Shown piece by piece: positions 1 to 7,637 of a DNA stretch of 22,601 nucleotides (its first letter is position 1; each line of letters opens with the position of its first letter). Below the pieces are notes generated by a model, which was not told the origin of the DNA, made no database searches, and saw only the letters and a list, made by a program, of their open reading frames with translations. The position numbers and the translations under genes were made by a program. Origin of the DNA: Kurthia populi (GTDB lineage: Bacteria > Bacillota > Bacilli > Bacillales_A > Planococcaceae); NCBI RefSeq assembly GCF_042686175.1, contig NZ_JBHUOR010000114.1:1-22601 (forward strand), given 5' to 3'.

Positions 1-38
1 TTTTTATTCTATACAAAAACAAAAAAATTACAGATAAA

Positions 39-72
39 AAGGACTTCGGCATCTTCATTTGCCGAAGTCCTT
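39..72 (-). terminator. Rho-independent terminator of the aminopeptidase gene
   Basis: A perfect 13-bp stem (39-51 with 60-72) with an 8-nt loop is followed on the minus strand by TTTTT. It lies about 40 nt beyond the stop codon of the minus-strand aminopeptidase and ends that transcript. Confidence 0.85.
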
Positions 73-85
73 TCTTTAGCTAGGG

Positions 86-105
86 TTTTGTCCCAGCCTC
101 TTTTT
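86..105 (-). repeat. GAGGCTGGGACA intergenic element, copy 1
   Basis: Read on the minus strand, this stretch is AAAAAGAGGCTGGGACAAAA. It lies in the 3' UTR of the aminopeptidase, between the stop codon and the hairpin at 39-72. The same 17-nt core recurs at 22498-22514, again followed after a short spacer by a hairpin and a T run. I recognise the motif as one recurring in intergenic regions of Firmicutes, but I know no established function. Confidence 0.65.
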
Positions 106-113
106 AATAACGT

Positions 114-1025
114 TTAATGAAAAATAATTTCTGGATTCTTTGTGACACAATCAATATGAACGCCCGCATTAACCGTACCACCAAATGTGTGGTTCGAACC
201 AAACGCTACATGAATCGTATCATACGCTTTTTCATCTTCTAGAATTGTACCGATAATACGTGCTTTATAGTTTGTGCCAATGCCTAATTCTGCTAAATTA
301 CGCCCTAAACCATCACCTAATAGAGCTAATAATTGTGCCCCCTGTTTTCCGCTTGCTGACACTAACTGACCTTGTTCAATCGTTAGTAATACAGGCGCTT
401 TAACAAGACCAATACTTGCAATCGAACCTGTGATCAATACTTGTCCGGAAGCCTTCCCTTCCACCGGTGCAATATACGCTTCACCTGATGGTAGATTCCC
501 AGAAGCGGCTGGCTTTTTAAACACGCCTGTAGAAGGATACCCTGCGCGACCTTTCACCGGAATATGCAGTTCATATTGTCCCCCAGTACGAATAGTAACG
601 GCTGTTGCTTCACTAAGCTGGGCAGTGCGGACTAAAGTTTCTTGCTCTACTTTCGAATAATCAGCTGTCATTGCCCCATGATAAAAGATATCTTCCGTAA
701 TACCAGGCATCGTAATAACGGACACGCCGCGCTTATTTGCTTCCTTACGTGCTACTGTATGGGTTAACGAATAGCGTGTTAAACAAAAAACAGCCGTAAA
801 GTCATACCATTTTTTTGCAATATCCTCAGGAGGTTCTTCGCCATTTTTCGTACGATCTTCCATCACCTCCGCTGTGACAGCGTAGCCATTCTCTCGTAAG
901 CCATCAGCGAACGCTAGTCCAAGCTGCTTTGTTGTATTATCTGTCAGTACGTAAAAACGTGCACGCTCATCGAATGAAAAATTATTTACTAGTAATCCTT
1001 CGATGGTTGTTTTCATTTGTTGCAT
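114..1025 (-). CDS. Short M29-family (AmpS/AmpT-like) metalloaminopeptidase
   Basis: This 303-residue cytosolic protein resembles the C-terminal catalytic part of family M29 aminopeptidases, which remove N-terminal residues using a dinuclear metal site. Candidate metal ligands are in order: E182 in PSGEAYIAPVEG, E246 in LAELGIGTN, H272 in HVAFGSNH, and H290/D292 in GVHIDC. Classic M29 enzymes are about 410 residues, so the N-terminal domain is shortened. From memory, the catalytic tyrosine seven residues after the first histidine is a histidine here (H279), so activity could differ from the family norm. The ATG at 1025 has AAGGGATT upstream. The gene is divergent from gntK and closed by the hairpin at 39-72. 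An M29-related protein without peptidase activity is the main alternative. Confidence 0.8.
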   Translation of the reverse strand: MQQMKTTIEGLLVNNFSFDERARFYVLTDNTTKQLGLAFADGLRENGYAVTAEVMEDRTKNGEEPPEDIAKKWYDFTAVFCLTRYSLTHTVARKEANKRGVSVITMPGITEDIFYHGAMTADYSKVEQETLVRTAQLSEATAVTIRTGGQYELHIPVKGRAGYPSTGVFKKPAASGNLPSGEAYIAPVEGKASGQVLITGSIASIGLVKAPVLLTIEQGQLVSASGKQGAQLLALLGDGLGRNLAELGIGTNYKARIIGTILEDEKAYDTIHVAFGSNHTFGGTVNAGVHIDCVTKNPEIIFH

Positions 1026-1219
1026 AGAATCCCTTCATTTCTCATAGAATGGTTTTAGTATACTGCAATTTATAAAATACCGGAATAGTTCAGACGTGCG
1101 AAAGAAAACACTTTCAATTATCATTAAAATTGAGTAAAATTATATCATAAGAAATATTTTTTCATAAATAAATAATTAATATTGAAATAAAATTTTATAA
1201 AATGAAGGGATGATCGATT
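1026..1219. promoter_or_regulatory. Divergent promoter region, aminopeptidase / gntK
   Basis: This is 194 nt of very AT-rich sequence between two divergent genes, so both promoters should be here. A weak sigma-A-like pair on the plus strand (TTGAGT near 1131, AATATT 17 nt later) precedes gntK. A short inverted repeat GAAAG-N6-CTTTC lies near 1099-1114. I could not fit a convincing CcpA cre site or GntR operator. Confidence 0.35.
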
Positions 1220-2770
1220 ATGTCAAAATCAGCTTATTACTTAGGCGTCGACATTGGCACAACAAGTACAAAAGCGGTATTGTTTTCAAATAATGGTGAG
1301 GTTGTAAGTATGCACCACGAAACATATCCGTTATATAGCCCGACTCCACAAGTGGCCGAGCAAGATCCCGATGAAATTTACATTGCTTGTAAAAAAGCAA
1401 TTGCGGGAGCTATTCAAAAAGGACATATCGACAAAGATGCCTTACATCTTGTATCATTTAGCGCAGCTATGCACTCCATCATTGCGATTGATGTCAACGG
1501 CAAACCTTTAACGAAATCTATTACATGGGCAGATAGCCGTGCAACTGCATGGGCAGAAAAAATTTCAACAGATTTAAATGGTCATGAAATTTATCGCCGC
1601 ACAGGAACGCCGATTCACCCGATGTCACCATTAGCTAAAATTACATGGTTACGCAACGAACACCCTGATACATTCGAGGTTGCTCATAAATTTATCGGTA
1701 TTAAAGAATATATTTTCGAAAAATTCTTCGGTGAATATGTAGTCGATCATTCAATTGCTTCTGCAACAGGTATGTTTAACTTAGAAACACGTAACTGGGA
1801 CACTGAAGCACTAAACGTTGCAGGGATTACAGAAGAGCAATTATCAACACTCGTACCGACAACACATGTTTTACGCTCATTGCGTCCTGGTATTGCATCT
1901 GAGCTAGGCATTAGTGCTATTACACCATTTGTTATTGGCGCTAATGATGGTGTGTTATCAAATCTTGGTGTGAATGCCATTGACCCTGGTGTTGTCGCCA
2001 TTACAATCGGTACATCTGGTGCAATCCGTACAGTTGTTGATAAGCCGATTACCGATCCAAAGGGCCGTATTTTCTGCTACGTGCTAACAGATAAACACTG
2101 GGTCGTTGGTGGACCTGTAAACAATGGTGGGATGACATTCCGCTGGGTTCGTGATGAACTTGCATCAAGTGAAGTTGAAACGGCAAAACGTTTAGGTATC
2201 GATCCTTATGATGTGCTAACAAAAATTGCAGCACGTGTAAAACCAGGTGCCGATGGTCTATTATTCCACCCTTACCTAGCTGGTGAGCGTGCTCCATTAT
2301 GGGATGCTAATGCTCGCGGTTCATTCTTCGGCTTAGGCTTACATCATAAAAAAGAGCATATGATTCGCGCTGTACTTGAAGGTGTTATTTTCAACTTATA
2401 TACTGTCTTCATTGCTTTAGAAGAAGTCATTGGTACACCTGAAAAGATCCAAGCGACCGGTGGCTTTGCACGCTCTGATTTATGGCGTCAAATGATGGCA
2501 GATATTTTTAACCAAGAGGTAACTGTACCTGAAAGCTTTGAAAGTTCATGCCTTGGCGCTATCGTTTTAGGAATGTATGCCTTAGGCGAAATTGAGGATT
2601 TCTCTATTATTTCTGAATGGGTTGGCTCAACACATGCACATAAACCAATCAAAGATAATTTCGAAGTATATAAAGAGTTGATTCCTATTTATATTCGTAT
2701 TTCTCGTCTATTCAAAGATGAATATCGTGATATTGCACGATTCCAAAAAAAATGGGTTCATGAAAATTAA
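1220..2770 (+). CDS. gntK: Gluconokinase, FGGY carbohydrate kinase family
   Basis: The enzyme phosphorylates D-gluconate with ATP to 6-phosphogluconate, feeding the pentose phosphate pathway. At 516 residues it matches the Bacillus gluconokinase length (about 513) and resembles it throughout. The N-terminal phosphate-binding motif GVDIGTTSTKAVLF is at residues 9-22. SITWADSR, GTSGAIR, GGPVNNGG, HPYLAGERAPLW and ATGGFARSDLWRQM follow in FGGY order. The ATG is preceded by AAGGGATGAT. In B. subtilis gntK sits in gntRKPZ with a repressor, a permease and a dehydrogenase. None of these is adjacent here, so this copy is a single-gene unit closed by the hairpin at 2781-2810. Xylulokinase is the nearest alternative, but the local motifs favour gluconate. 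Confidence 0.93.
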   Translation: MSKSAYYLGVDIGTTSTKAVLFSNNGEVVSMHHETYPLYSPTPQVAEQDPDEIYIACKKAIAGAIQKGHIDKDALHLVSFSAAMHSIIAIDVNGKPLTKSITWADSRATAWAEKISTDLNGHEIYRRTGTPIHPMSPLAKITWLRNEHPDTFEVAHKFIGIKEYIFEKFFGEYVVDHSIASATGMFNLETRNWDTEALNVAGITEEQLSTLVPTTHVLRSLRPGIASELGISAITPFVIGANDGVLSNLGVNAIDPGVVAITIGTSGAIRTVVDKPITDPKGRIFCYVLTDKHWVVGGPVNNGGMTFRWVRDELASSEVETAKRLGIDPYDVLTKIAARVKPGADGLLFHPYLAGERAPLWDANARGSFFGLGLHHKKEHMIRAVLEGVIFNLYTVFIALEEVIGTPEKIQATGGFARSDLWRQMMADIFNQEVTVPESFESSCLGAIVLGMYALGEIEDFSIISEWVGSTHAHKPIKDNFEVYKELIPIYIRISRLFKDEYRDIARFQKKWVHEN

Positions 2771-2775
2771 TTAAT

Positions 2776-2814
2776 AAAAAGAAGGCATCGCGCATTGGCG
2801 CGATGCCTTCTTTT
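2776..2814. terminator. Bidirectional terminator, gntK / pentad-repeat gene
   Basis: A perfect 13-bp GC-rich stem (2781-2793 with 2798-2810) with loop ATTG is flanked by AAAAA on the left and TTTT on the right. It sits between the convergent gntK and pentad-repeat genes and can serve both. Confidence 0.9.
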
Positions 2815-2841
2815 CTTATGCTCATCTTTTAAGAAAGGTTT

Positions 2842-4308
2842 CTATTTTGCGAGCGTTAATACAATCATTTTACGAATCGCACTATAGGTCATCTCATTAT
2901 AAACCTCAAGTGACCCCATCGCTTTTAATAATTCATAATGAGTTGGTGCTAACAAATCGTTGTTATAAAGCGCATCATACTGTAAATCCTTACAAGCAAA
3001 TCCTTGCGTTAGATGATGTTTTTTCAATAACTCTACAACAAAATCATCCACCGTCTGCTGTAACAATGCCACGAGGTGATCGTATTGATAATTCGCATAT
3101 TGACGTTCAATTTCTGCTAATTGCCATAAAACATGCTTCCATTCGACCGTATAAAAATCATTTTGTTGAATTTGTAGTTGCTGCTTTTGCATAAAAACAT
3201 CCATAAATGGACGGAATTCACCATGTTCATCATAGCCTTGGCGGTCAAATCCCTCACGATTAAAACCAAAAATCGTATAGCCTTCTTTATCATAGCCTTC
3301 TTTATCATAACCTTGTTTATCAAAGCCATATCGGTCAAAACCCTGTATATCGTAGCCTTTTTTTGTATAGCCTGCGCGATTATATCCCGCTTCATTATAG
3401 CCGTTCACATCATAGCCACCCCTGTCATAACCTTGGCGATTGTACCCTAATTGATTGTAGCCATCATACGCAAAGCCGCCATCATCAAAAGATGTGCCGT
3501 TTTTATGTATCCCCTGCTTATTAAAGCCATTTCGATCATAGCCCTCGCGTGTCAATCCATGTTTATTGATTCCTTGCTTATCATAGCCCGCTTCATTATA
3601 ACCATCTCGATCATAGCCTTTTTTATTAAAACCTGCTGCATTATAGCCACTCATATCATAGCCATTATCATTATAAAGTGTGCCATTTTTATGCATACCA
3701 TTTATATTAAAACCCTGTTTATTAAAACCTTGGCGATTATAACCTTCACGATTGTAGCCTTTCACTGTAAAACCTGTATCATCATACTTTGTACCATTTT
3801 CATGCTTTCCTTTTTTATTAAAGCCTAATTCATTATAGCCTTCACGGTTATAACCTAAAATATTATAGCCATCTTGGTTAAATCCTTCTCGATCAAGTTG
3901 TTGCTTATCATAGCCTTGCTGGTCATAGCCCTCGCAGTCATAACCATCATCATTATAAAGTGTGCCATTTTTATGCATACCAGACAAACTAAACCCGGTC
4001 TGATTATATCCTTGTTCATCATAACCTGCTTTATTATAACCATTCGTGTCATATCCTTTGGCATTATAGCCTTTCATATCAAACCCTAGTGCATCATATC
4101 CTGCTTTATCATATGCAGTGCCATTTTCATGAATGCGACTACGATTAAAACCCTGGCGATTAAAGCCGCCATAATTATAACCACTTACGTCATAGCCCTC
4201 ATCATCATAAGGTGTTCCATTTTTATGTAATCCACGTTTATCAAATCCAGCTGCATCATATTTACGCAAATTACGTTTTAGATTGTCATACTCTTCGGAA
4301 TTCATCAT
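2842..4308 (-). CDS. Pentad (G-[YF]-[DN]-x-x) repeat protein of unknown function
   Basis: I do not recognise a named family. Numbered from the ATG at 4308 (488 residues), about residues 21-363 are pentads in which Gly is followed by Tyr/Phe and Asp/Asn and then two variable, mostly polar residues, roughly 55 in all. Six times the array is interrupted by H-[KE]-N-G-T-x-[YF]-[DN] (His at 28, 60, 112, 169, 206, 268). Each interruption adds two residues, so spacings are 32, 52, 57, 37 and 62, always 5n+2. Residues 364-488 form a non-repetitive, probably helical domain. There is no signal peptide, membrane segment or sortase motif, so it is probably cytoplasmic. A GTG at 4317 is also in frame but lies inside the Shine-Dalgarno AGGGAGTG; the ATG 8 nt downstream of that motif is the better start. 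It is transcribed alone, divergent from a coiled-coil protein. Confidence 0.85.
   Translation of the reverse strand: MMNSEEYDNLKRNLRKYDAAGFDKRGLHKNGTPYDDEGYDVSGYNYGGFNRQGFNRSRIHENGTAYDKAGYDALGFDMKGYNAKGYDTNGYNKAGYDEQGYNQTGFSLSGMHKNGTLYNDDGYDCEGYDQQGYDKQQLDREGFNQDGYNILGYNREGYNELGFNKKGKHENGTKYDDTGFTVKGYNREGYNRQGFNKQGFNINGMHKNGTLYNDNGYDMSGYNAAGFNKKGYDRDGYNEAGYDKQGINKHGLTREGYDRNGFNKQGIHKNGTSFDDGGFAYDGYNQLGYNRQGYDRGGYDVNGYNEAGYNRAGYTKKGYDIQGFDRYGFDKQGYDKEGYDKEGYTIFGFNREGFDRQGYDEHGEFRPFMDVFMQKQQLQIQQNDFYTVEWKHVLWQLAEIERQYANYQYDHLVALLQQTVDDFVVELLKKHHLTQGFACKDLQYDALYNNDLLAPTHYELLKAMGSLEVYNEMTYSAIRKMIVLTLAK
3220..4248 (-). repeat. Coding array of degenerate 15-bp units
   Basis: The pentad protein is encoded by 15-bp units that appear on the plus strand as variants of ATCATAGCC-N6. 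Units differ at synonymous and variable positions. Six units carry the 6-bp (two-codon) insertion that encodes the HxNGT motif. The array is a repeat within a gene, not a CRISPR or VNTR between genes. Confidence 0.85.
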
Positions 4309-4471
4309 TGCTGTCACTCCCTATAACTTCTACTAGTAATAATTATAGAATAAATATAATTTTCTGCCAATTATTCATAAACTTTCATTTAAATTGCACT
4401 ATGTGAAAATATGTTTTTTTCTTTTTTCAGTGGGTATTATTCTATTAAGAACAGTTATAGAGGTGATATAC

Positions 4472-4690
4472 ATGACAAAAAAATTAATTGTTTCGCAATC
4501 TTCTTGGGAATATCAGCGATTATTACGTTCTCTACAAGAAGAAGTATCGGCACTTCGCCAACAAAATAATGAATTAAAACGAAAAATCATAAAAAAAGAT
4601 ACCCAATATATAGCGCTTGAAAAGTACGCAATGAATGAAATTAATACGCTTCAAAGTCAATTAATGAAAGTGTTAATAGAAGGTACTTAA
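4472..4690 (+). CDS. Small coiled-coil protein, unknown function
   Basis: This is a 72-residue basic, soluble protein. From about residue 13 to 68 it is almost entirely predicted coiled coil, with leucines at heptad spacing in LLRSLQEEVSALRQQNNELK and again in EINTLQSQLMKVL. I do not recognise a family. The ATG at 4472 is chosen because AGGTGAT lies directly upstream. An in-frame ATG at 4394 would add a hydrophobic stretch, but it has no ribosome binding site. The gene is divergent from the pentad-repeat gene, with about 160 nt of shared upstream region, and ends in the hairpin at 4691-4719. It may be a partner of its neighbour; nothing in the sequence proves that. Confidence 0.7.
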   Translation: MTKKLIVSQSSWEYQRLLRSLQEEVSALRQQNNELKRKIIKKDTQYIALEKYAMNEINTLQSQLMKVLIEGT

Positions 4691-4722
4691 AAACCCTCCC
4701 CATATAACGGAGAGGGTTTTTT
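4691..4722. terminator. Terminator between the coiled-coil gene and the glucosaminidase gene
   Basis: AAACCCTC (4691-4698) pairs with GAGGGTTT (4712-4719), followed by a T run and preceded by an A run. It lies between two convergent genes and touches both stop codons, so it probably ends both transcripts. Confidence 0.8.
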
Positions 4723-4723
4723 G

Positions 4724-6040
4724 TTATTGAATTTTAATTTTTTGGCCTTCATAAACTAAGTTAGATGATAATTGATTGGCTTCTTTTAGTTTCGTCTCTG
4801 TTGTTAGGAATGCACGAGCAATAGAAGCTAGAGAATCACCCGATTGCACTGTATAGTAACGTGCACGAATTTTTGCTTTTGTTTTCTTTTCAATCGATAC
4901 TTGTTGTACTTTTTCTTGTGATTTTGATGATTTTTCAGTTTTTACTACCTTAGTCGTTGTCGTTTTTTCTTTTGCTACTGATTTTGTTACTTTCTTTGGA
5001 GCTTCTTTCACAGCGATTGCTAATTTTTGACCTTTTTTAAGTGAAGCAGATGATAAATCATTCCATTCTTTTAACTGCGCCGTTGTAATGTCATTTTTCT
5101 TCGCAATGGCTGTTAATGAATCACCTTTTTTTACTTTATATTTTTTCGTGACTGTATAAGTCTTTTTAATTAGTTGTGGTTTTGGTTGTTTCACCACAAT
5201 TTTTTCAGTCGTCGGTTGTACCTCTGTTGTACCATCATTGATTTCAACAACTAATTCATCACCAATTGCTAGCAATGTTGATTTTAAGCCGTTCCATGCC
5301 ATTAATTGTTCAACCGTCACATGATACGTTTTGGCAATCGCGCTCAATGTATCCCCAGAAACAACTGAAATTACTTTTTTTGCTTCAACATCAGTTGTTG
5401 TCGTACCATCTTCGTTAGCAACAATTTCAGTTGTGCCAGCCATTGTATCAAAGCGTGTTAAATCATAATCATCAATAATTTCCTGTAATTTACTCGCATA
5501 GCTCGTATCCGTTGCATAACGGCCTTCTAATGCTTGAAGTGCTTGCTTATAAGACATCGTATTGTTCTTTAATACACCTTGATAGTATGTACTATTTCCT
5601 GATGTTCCACCTGTTAGTAGCACTGCATAGTCTTTTAATGATTCCTCATATGAGTTATATTTTCTAAATGATGCTGTCGTACGGAAAACCGTGCCATCTT
5701 CTGTTTGCTCATTTGTAGCGAATGAAGAGCTTTGACCATTGTATTGACCTTTAATTCCGAACAAATTGTAATTTGGCGCAGCTGCAAGGCCACTTTTACC
5801 ATAATTACTCTCAAGTGATGCCTGGGCCAGCATAACCGAAGCATATAAATCATAGGCATTAGCAATCGTTATAACATCTTCTGAAATCGTATCGATAAAA
5901 GCATTGCCTGTTGTTGATTGATTGAACTGTGTATTTTGCACGGTCATTTCTTCTGCACTGGCAGTTGATGTCATTAAAGGCGTTGACAGTGCTGTAAATG
6001 CGGTCAATACAGCTGCCGCTACTTTAATGTTATATTTCAT
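4724..6040 (-). CDS. Secreted GH73 N-acetylglucosaminidase with three LysM domains
   Basis: This is a cell-wall hydrolase cleaving N-acetylglucosaminyl bonds in peptidoglycan. It has 438 residues. Residues 1-29 are a Sec signal peptide with a likely cleavage after TASA. The GH73 domain (about 46-194) has the catalytic glutamate E77 in AQASLESNYGKSG, then NYNLFGIKG and YATDTSYASKL. Three LysM wall-binding domains follow at about 223-265, 300-344 and 394-438, each with the SGDTL/KGDSL/SGDSL signature, joined by Lys/Thr-rich linkers. The ATG at 6040 has an excellent AGGAGGAG. The role is probably cell separation or wall turnover. The transcript ends at 4691-4722. I see no sigma-D promoter typical of Bacillus autolysins upstream. 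Confidence 0.93.
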   Translation of the reverse strand: MKYNIKVAAAVLTAFTALSTPLMTSTASAEEMTVQNTQFNQSTTGNAFIDTISEDVITIANAYDLYASVMLAQASLESNYGKSGLAAAPNYNLFGIKGQYNGQSSSFATNEQTEDGTVFRTTASFRKYNSYEESLKDYAVLLTGGTSGNSTYYQGVLKNNTMSYKQALQALEGRYATDTSYASKLQEIIDDYDLTRFDTMAGTTEIVANEDGTTTTDVEAKKVISVVSGDTLSAIAKTYHVTVEQLMAWNGLKSTLLAIGDELVVEINDGTTEVQPTTEKIVVKQPKPQLIKKTYTVTKKYKVKKGDSLTAIAKKNDITTAQLKEWNDLSSASLKKGQKLAIAVKEAPKKVTKSVAKEKTTTTKVVKTEKSSKSQEKVQQVSIEKKTKAKIRARYYTVQSGDSLASIARAFLTTETKLKEANQLSSNLVYEGQKIKIQ

Positions 6041-6282
6041 TTTCTTCTCCTCCTGAAGTGAACGTTATCTTTATACTCCATAAATAATACCACGTTCTGT
6101 ATTTTTTAGGAAATATGACGTATGTAAATTTTTTATATTTTTTTCACCATTTCATCCCATTATCGCAATATTTCATATTGGTTTTTCAAGTATACTGCTT
6201 TTTTTATCTCTATCTAAATATTGTATTTTTCTGAACAATCAAATAACATTGTACTATTACATAATGAAAGAGGCGCAAGTAC
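6041..6282. promoter_or_regulatory. Divergent promoter region, glucosaminidase / MFS transporter
   Basis: These 242 nt are AT-rich and hold no gene. Promoters for both divergent genes must lie here. TATACT at 6191-6196 and TACTAT near 6258 are possible -10 elements, but no good -35 accompanies them. I saw no strong operator-like palindrome. Confidence 0.3.
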
Positions 6283-7554
6283 ATGAAAAAATTACATTAT
6301 AGTTGGATTATTTTAATCGTTGCGTTTTTTGCAATCATTGTAGCCGGTATTATTCGCTCCTCTTCTGGCGTTTTTATTGAGCCATTCGAAAAAGAATTTA
6401 ATTGGAGCCGACCTATGATTTCATTTGCGTTTGCAGTAGGTCTTTTTCTTTACGGCTTTTCTGGGCCTTTTATGGCTGCATTTGTCGAACGCTTTGGTTT
6501 AAAACGTGTCATGCTCTATTCGATGGCCTTATTAGCAATTGGACTATCATTAACTTTTATTATGAACTCTTCTTGGCAGCTCATTTTAATCTGGGGTGTC
6601 ATGATTGGTATTGGATCTGGGCTGTTCCTTACCGTGCTCAGTACACAAGTCGCCAATCGTTGGTTTGTTAAACGCCGCGGGTTAGCCGTCGGAATTTTAA
6701 CAGCGGCTACCGCAACCGGTCAACTCGTTCTTTTACCTGTCTTAGCCGCTTTAGTAGAATATTATTCATGGCGATATGCGATTGGATTGATTTTAGCGCT
6801 TAGTGTCATCATGCTACTGCTAATTTTATATTTCATTAAAGAATGGCCGCACGATGTGCAAACAACCGCTCTAGGATTAACAGCACGCTCTCAAGCTGCA
6901 CAGCCAACAGACGCAAAACCTTCCGGGAATCCGTTTAAAATGGTCTGGGACTCACTTTTAGAAGGTATTAAAAGTAAAACATTCTGGCTGTTAGCCGGTA
7001 GTTTCTTTATTTGTGGCTTGTCCACAACCGGCCTTGTTGGCACCCATTTTATTGGCTATTGTATGAGTTTTGGTATCCCTATGGTATTTGCCGCCTCTTT
7101 ACTGAGCTTCATGGGAATTTTTGATTTAATTGGCACAACACTTTCAGGATGGTTAAGCGACCGCTTTGATAATCGATGGTTACTATTTATTTACTACGCA
7201 TTCCGTGGACTGTCATTAATCTTCCTCCCCTTCGCATTACAACATGGTTCTGTGACGTTATTAGTTATTTTTGCGATATTTTATGGTTTAGATTGGATTG
7301 CTACTGTCCCGCCAACTATTGGATTAACGAGACGCGAATTTGGTATAGAAAAATCTGCTATGATGTACGGATGGATGGTCGCATTTCATCAAGTAGGCGC
7401 AGCTGTTGCGACATTTGGTGGCGGGTTACTTTATAATGCCTTTGATTCCTACACAAGCGCCTTTGTCCTGGCCGGTATCTTCTGTGGTCTAGGAAGTTTA
7501 TTCGTTATTTTACTTAGAAAACATAATCCTCGTGAAGATTCGATCGGTACGTAA
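6283..7554 (+). CDS. MFS transporter, MCT/OFA-like
   Basis: This is a 423-residue membrane protein with about 12 hydrophobic segments in two halves joined by a polar loop at residues 186-232. The family signature loop between TM2 and TM3 is VERFGLKRVMLYS (68-80), and the equivalent in the second half is SGWLSDRFDNRW (288-299). SSSGVFIEPFEKEFNWSRP (27-45) resembles the start of monocarboxylate/oxalate:formate-type transporters, so an organic anion is a reasonable but unproven substrate. The ATG follows a modest AAAGAGG. No metabolic gene is adjacent to indicate a substrate. There is no terminator before bcrC, but bcrC has its own promoter signals. Confidence 0.85.
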   Translation: MKKLHYSWIILIVAFFAIIVAGIIRSSSGVFIEPFEKEFNWSRPMISFAFAVGLFLYGFSGPFMAAFVERFGLKRVMLYSMALLAIGLSLTFIMNSSWQLILIWGVMIGIGSGLFLTVLSTQVANRWFVKRRGLAVGILTAATATGQLVLLPVLAALVEYYSWRYAIGLILALSVIMLLLILYFIKEWPHDVQTTALGLTARSQAAQPTDAKPSGNPFKMVWDSLLEGIKSKTFWLLAGSFFICGLSTTGLVGTHFIGYCMSFGIPMVFAASLLSFMGIFDLIGTTLSGWLSDRFDNRWLLFIYYAFRGLSLIFLPFALQHGSVTLLVIFAIFYGLDWIATVPPTIGLTRREFGIEKSAMMYGWMVAFHQVGAAVATFGGGLLYNAFDSYTSAFVLAGIFCGLGSLFVILLRKHNPREDSIGT

Positions 7555-7581
7555 GTATTTCCTAAAAAATCTTTGTCTCTT

Positions 7582-7613
7582 CGCAACTTTCTACTGACAA
7601 AATCGTTTATAAT
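7582..7613 (+). promoter_or_regulatory. Candidate ECF-sigma promoter of bcrC, overlapping a sigma-A -10
   Basis: CGCAAC (7582-7587) and CGTTTA (7604-7609) are separated by 16 nt. This resembles the TGAAAC-N16/17-CGTC pattern of sigma-M/sigma-X/sigma-W promoters. TATAAT (7608-7613) overlaps the downstream element. In B. subtilis bcrC is a known ECF-sigma target, which makes the match more credible. The start site would fall about 8 nt before the ribosome binding site. Confidence 0.5.
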
Positions 7614-7637
7614 GTCATATGGAAAGAAGGGTTTTAA

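Noticed and set aside
1090..1120. Possible CcpA cre site before gntK
   Set aside because: The GAAAG/CTTTC inverted repeat does not keep the fixed TG...CG...CA positions of cre.
3178..3828. Long plus-strand reading frames opposite the pentad-repeat gene, rich in Ile, Ala and Phe
   Set aside because: They are a by-product of the 15-bp period, which keeps the opposite frame open. They lack ribosome binding sites and their composition simply mirrors the repeat.
3220..4248. Possible CRISPR or non-coding tandem repeat
   Set aside because: Units are 15 bp, contiguous, in frame and degenerate at variable codon positions; there are no spacers.
6041..6282. Sigma-D promoter for the glucosaminidase
   Set aside because: No TAAA-N15-GCCGATAT-like pair was found on the minus strand.
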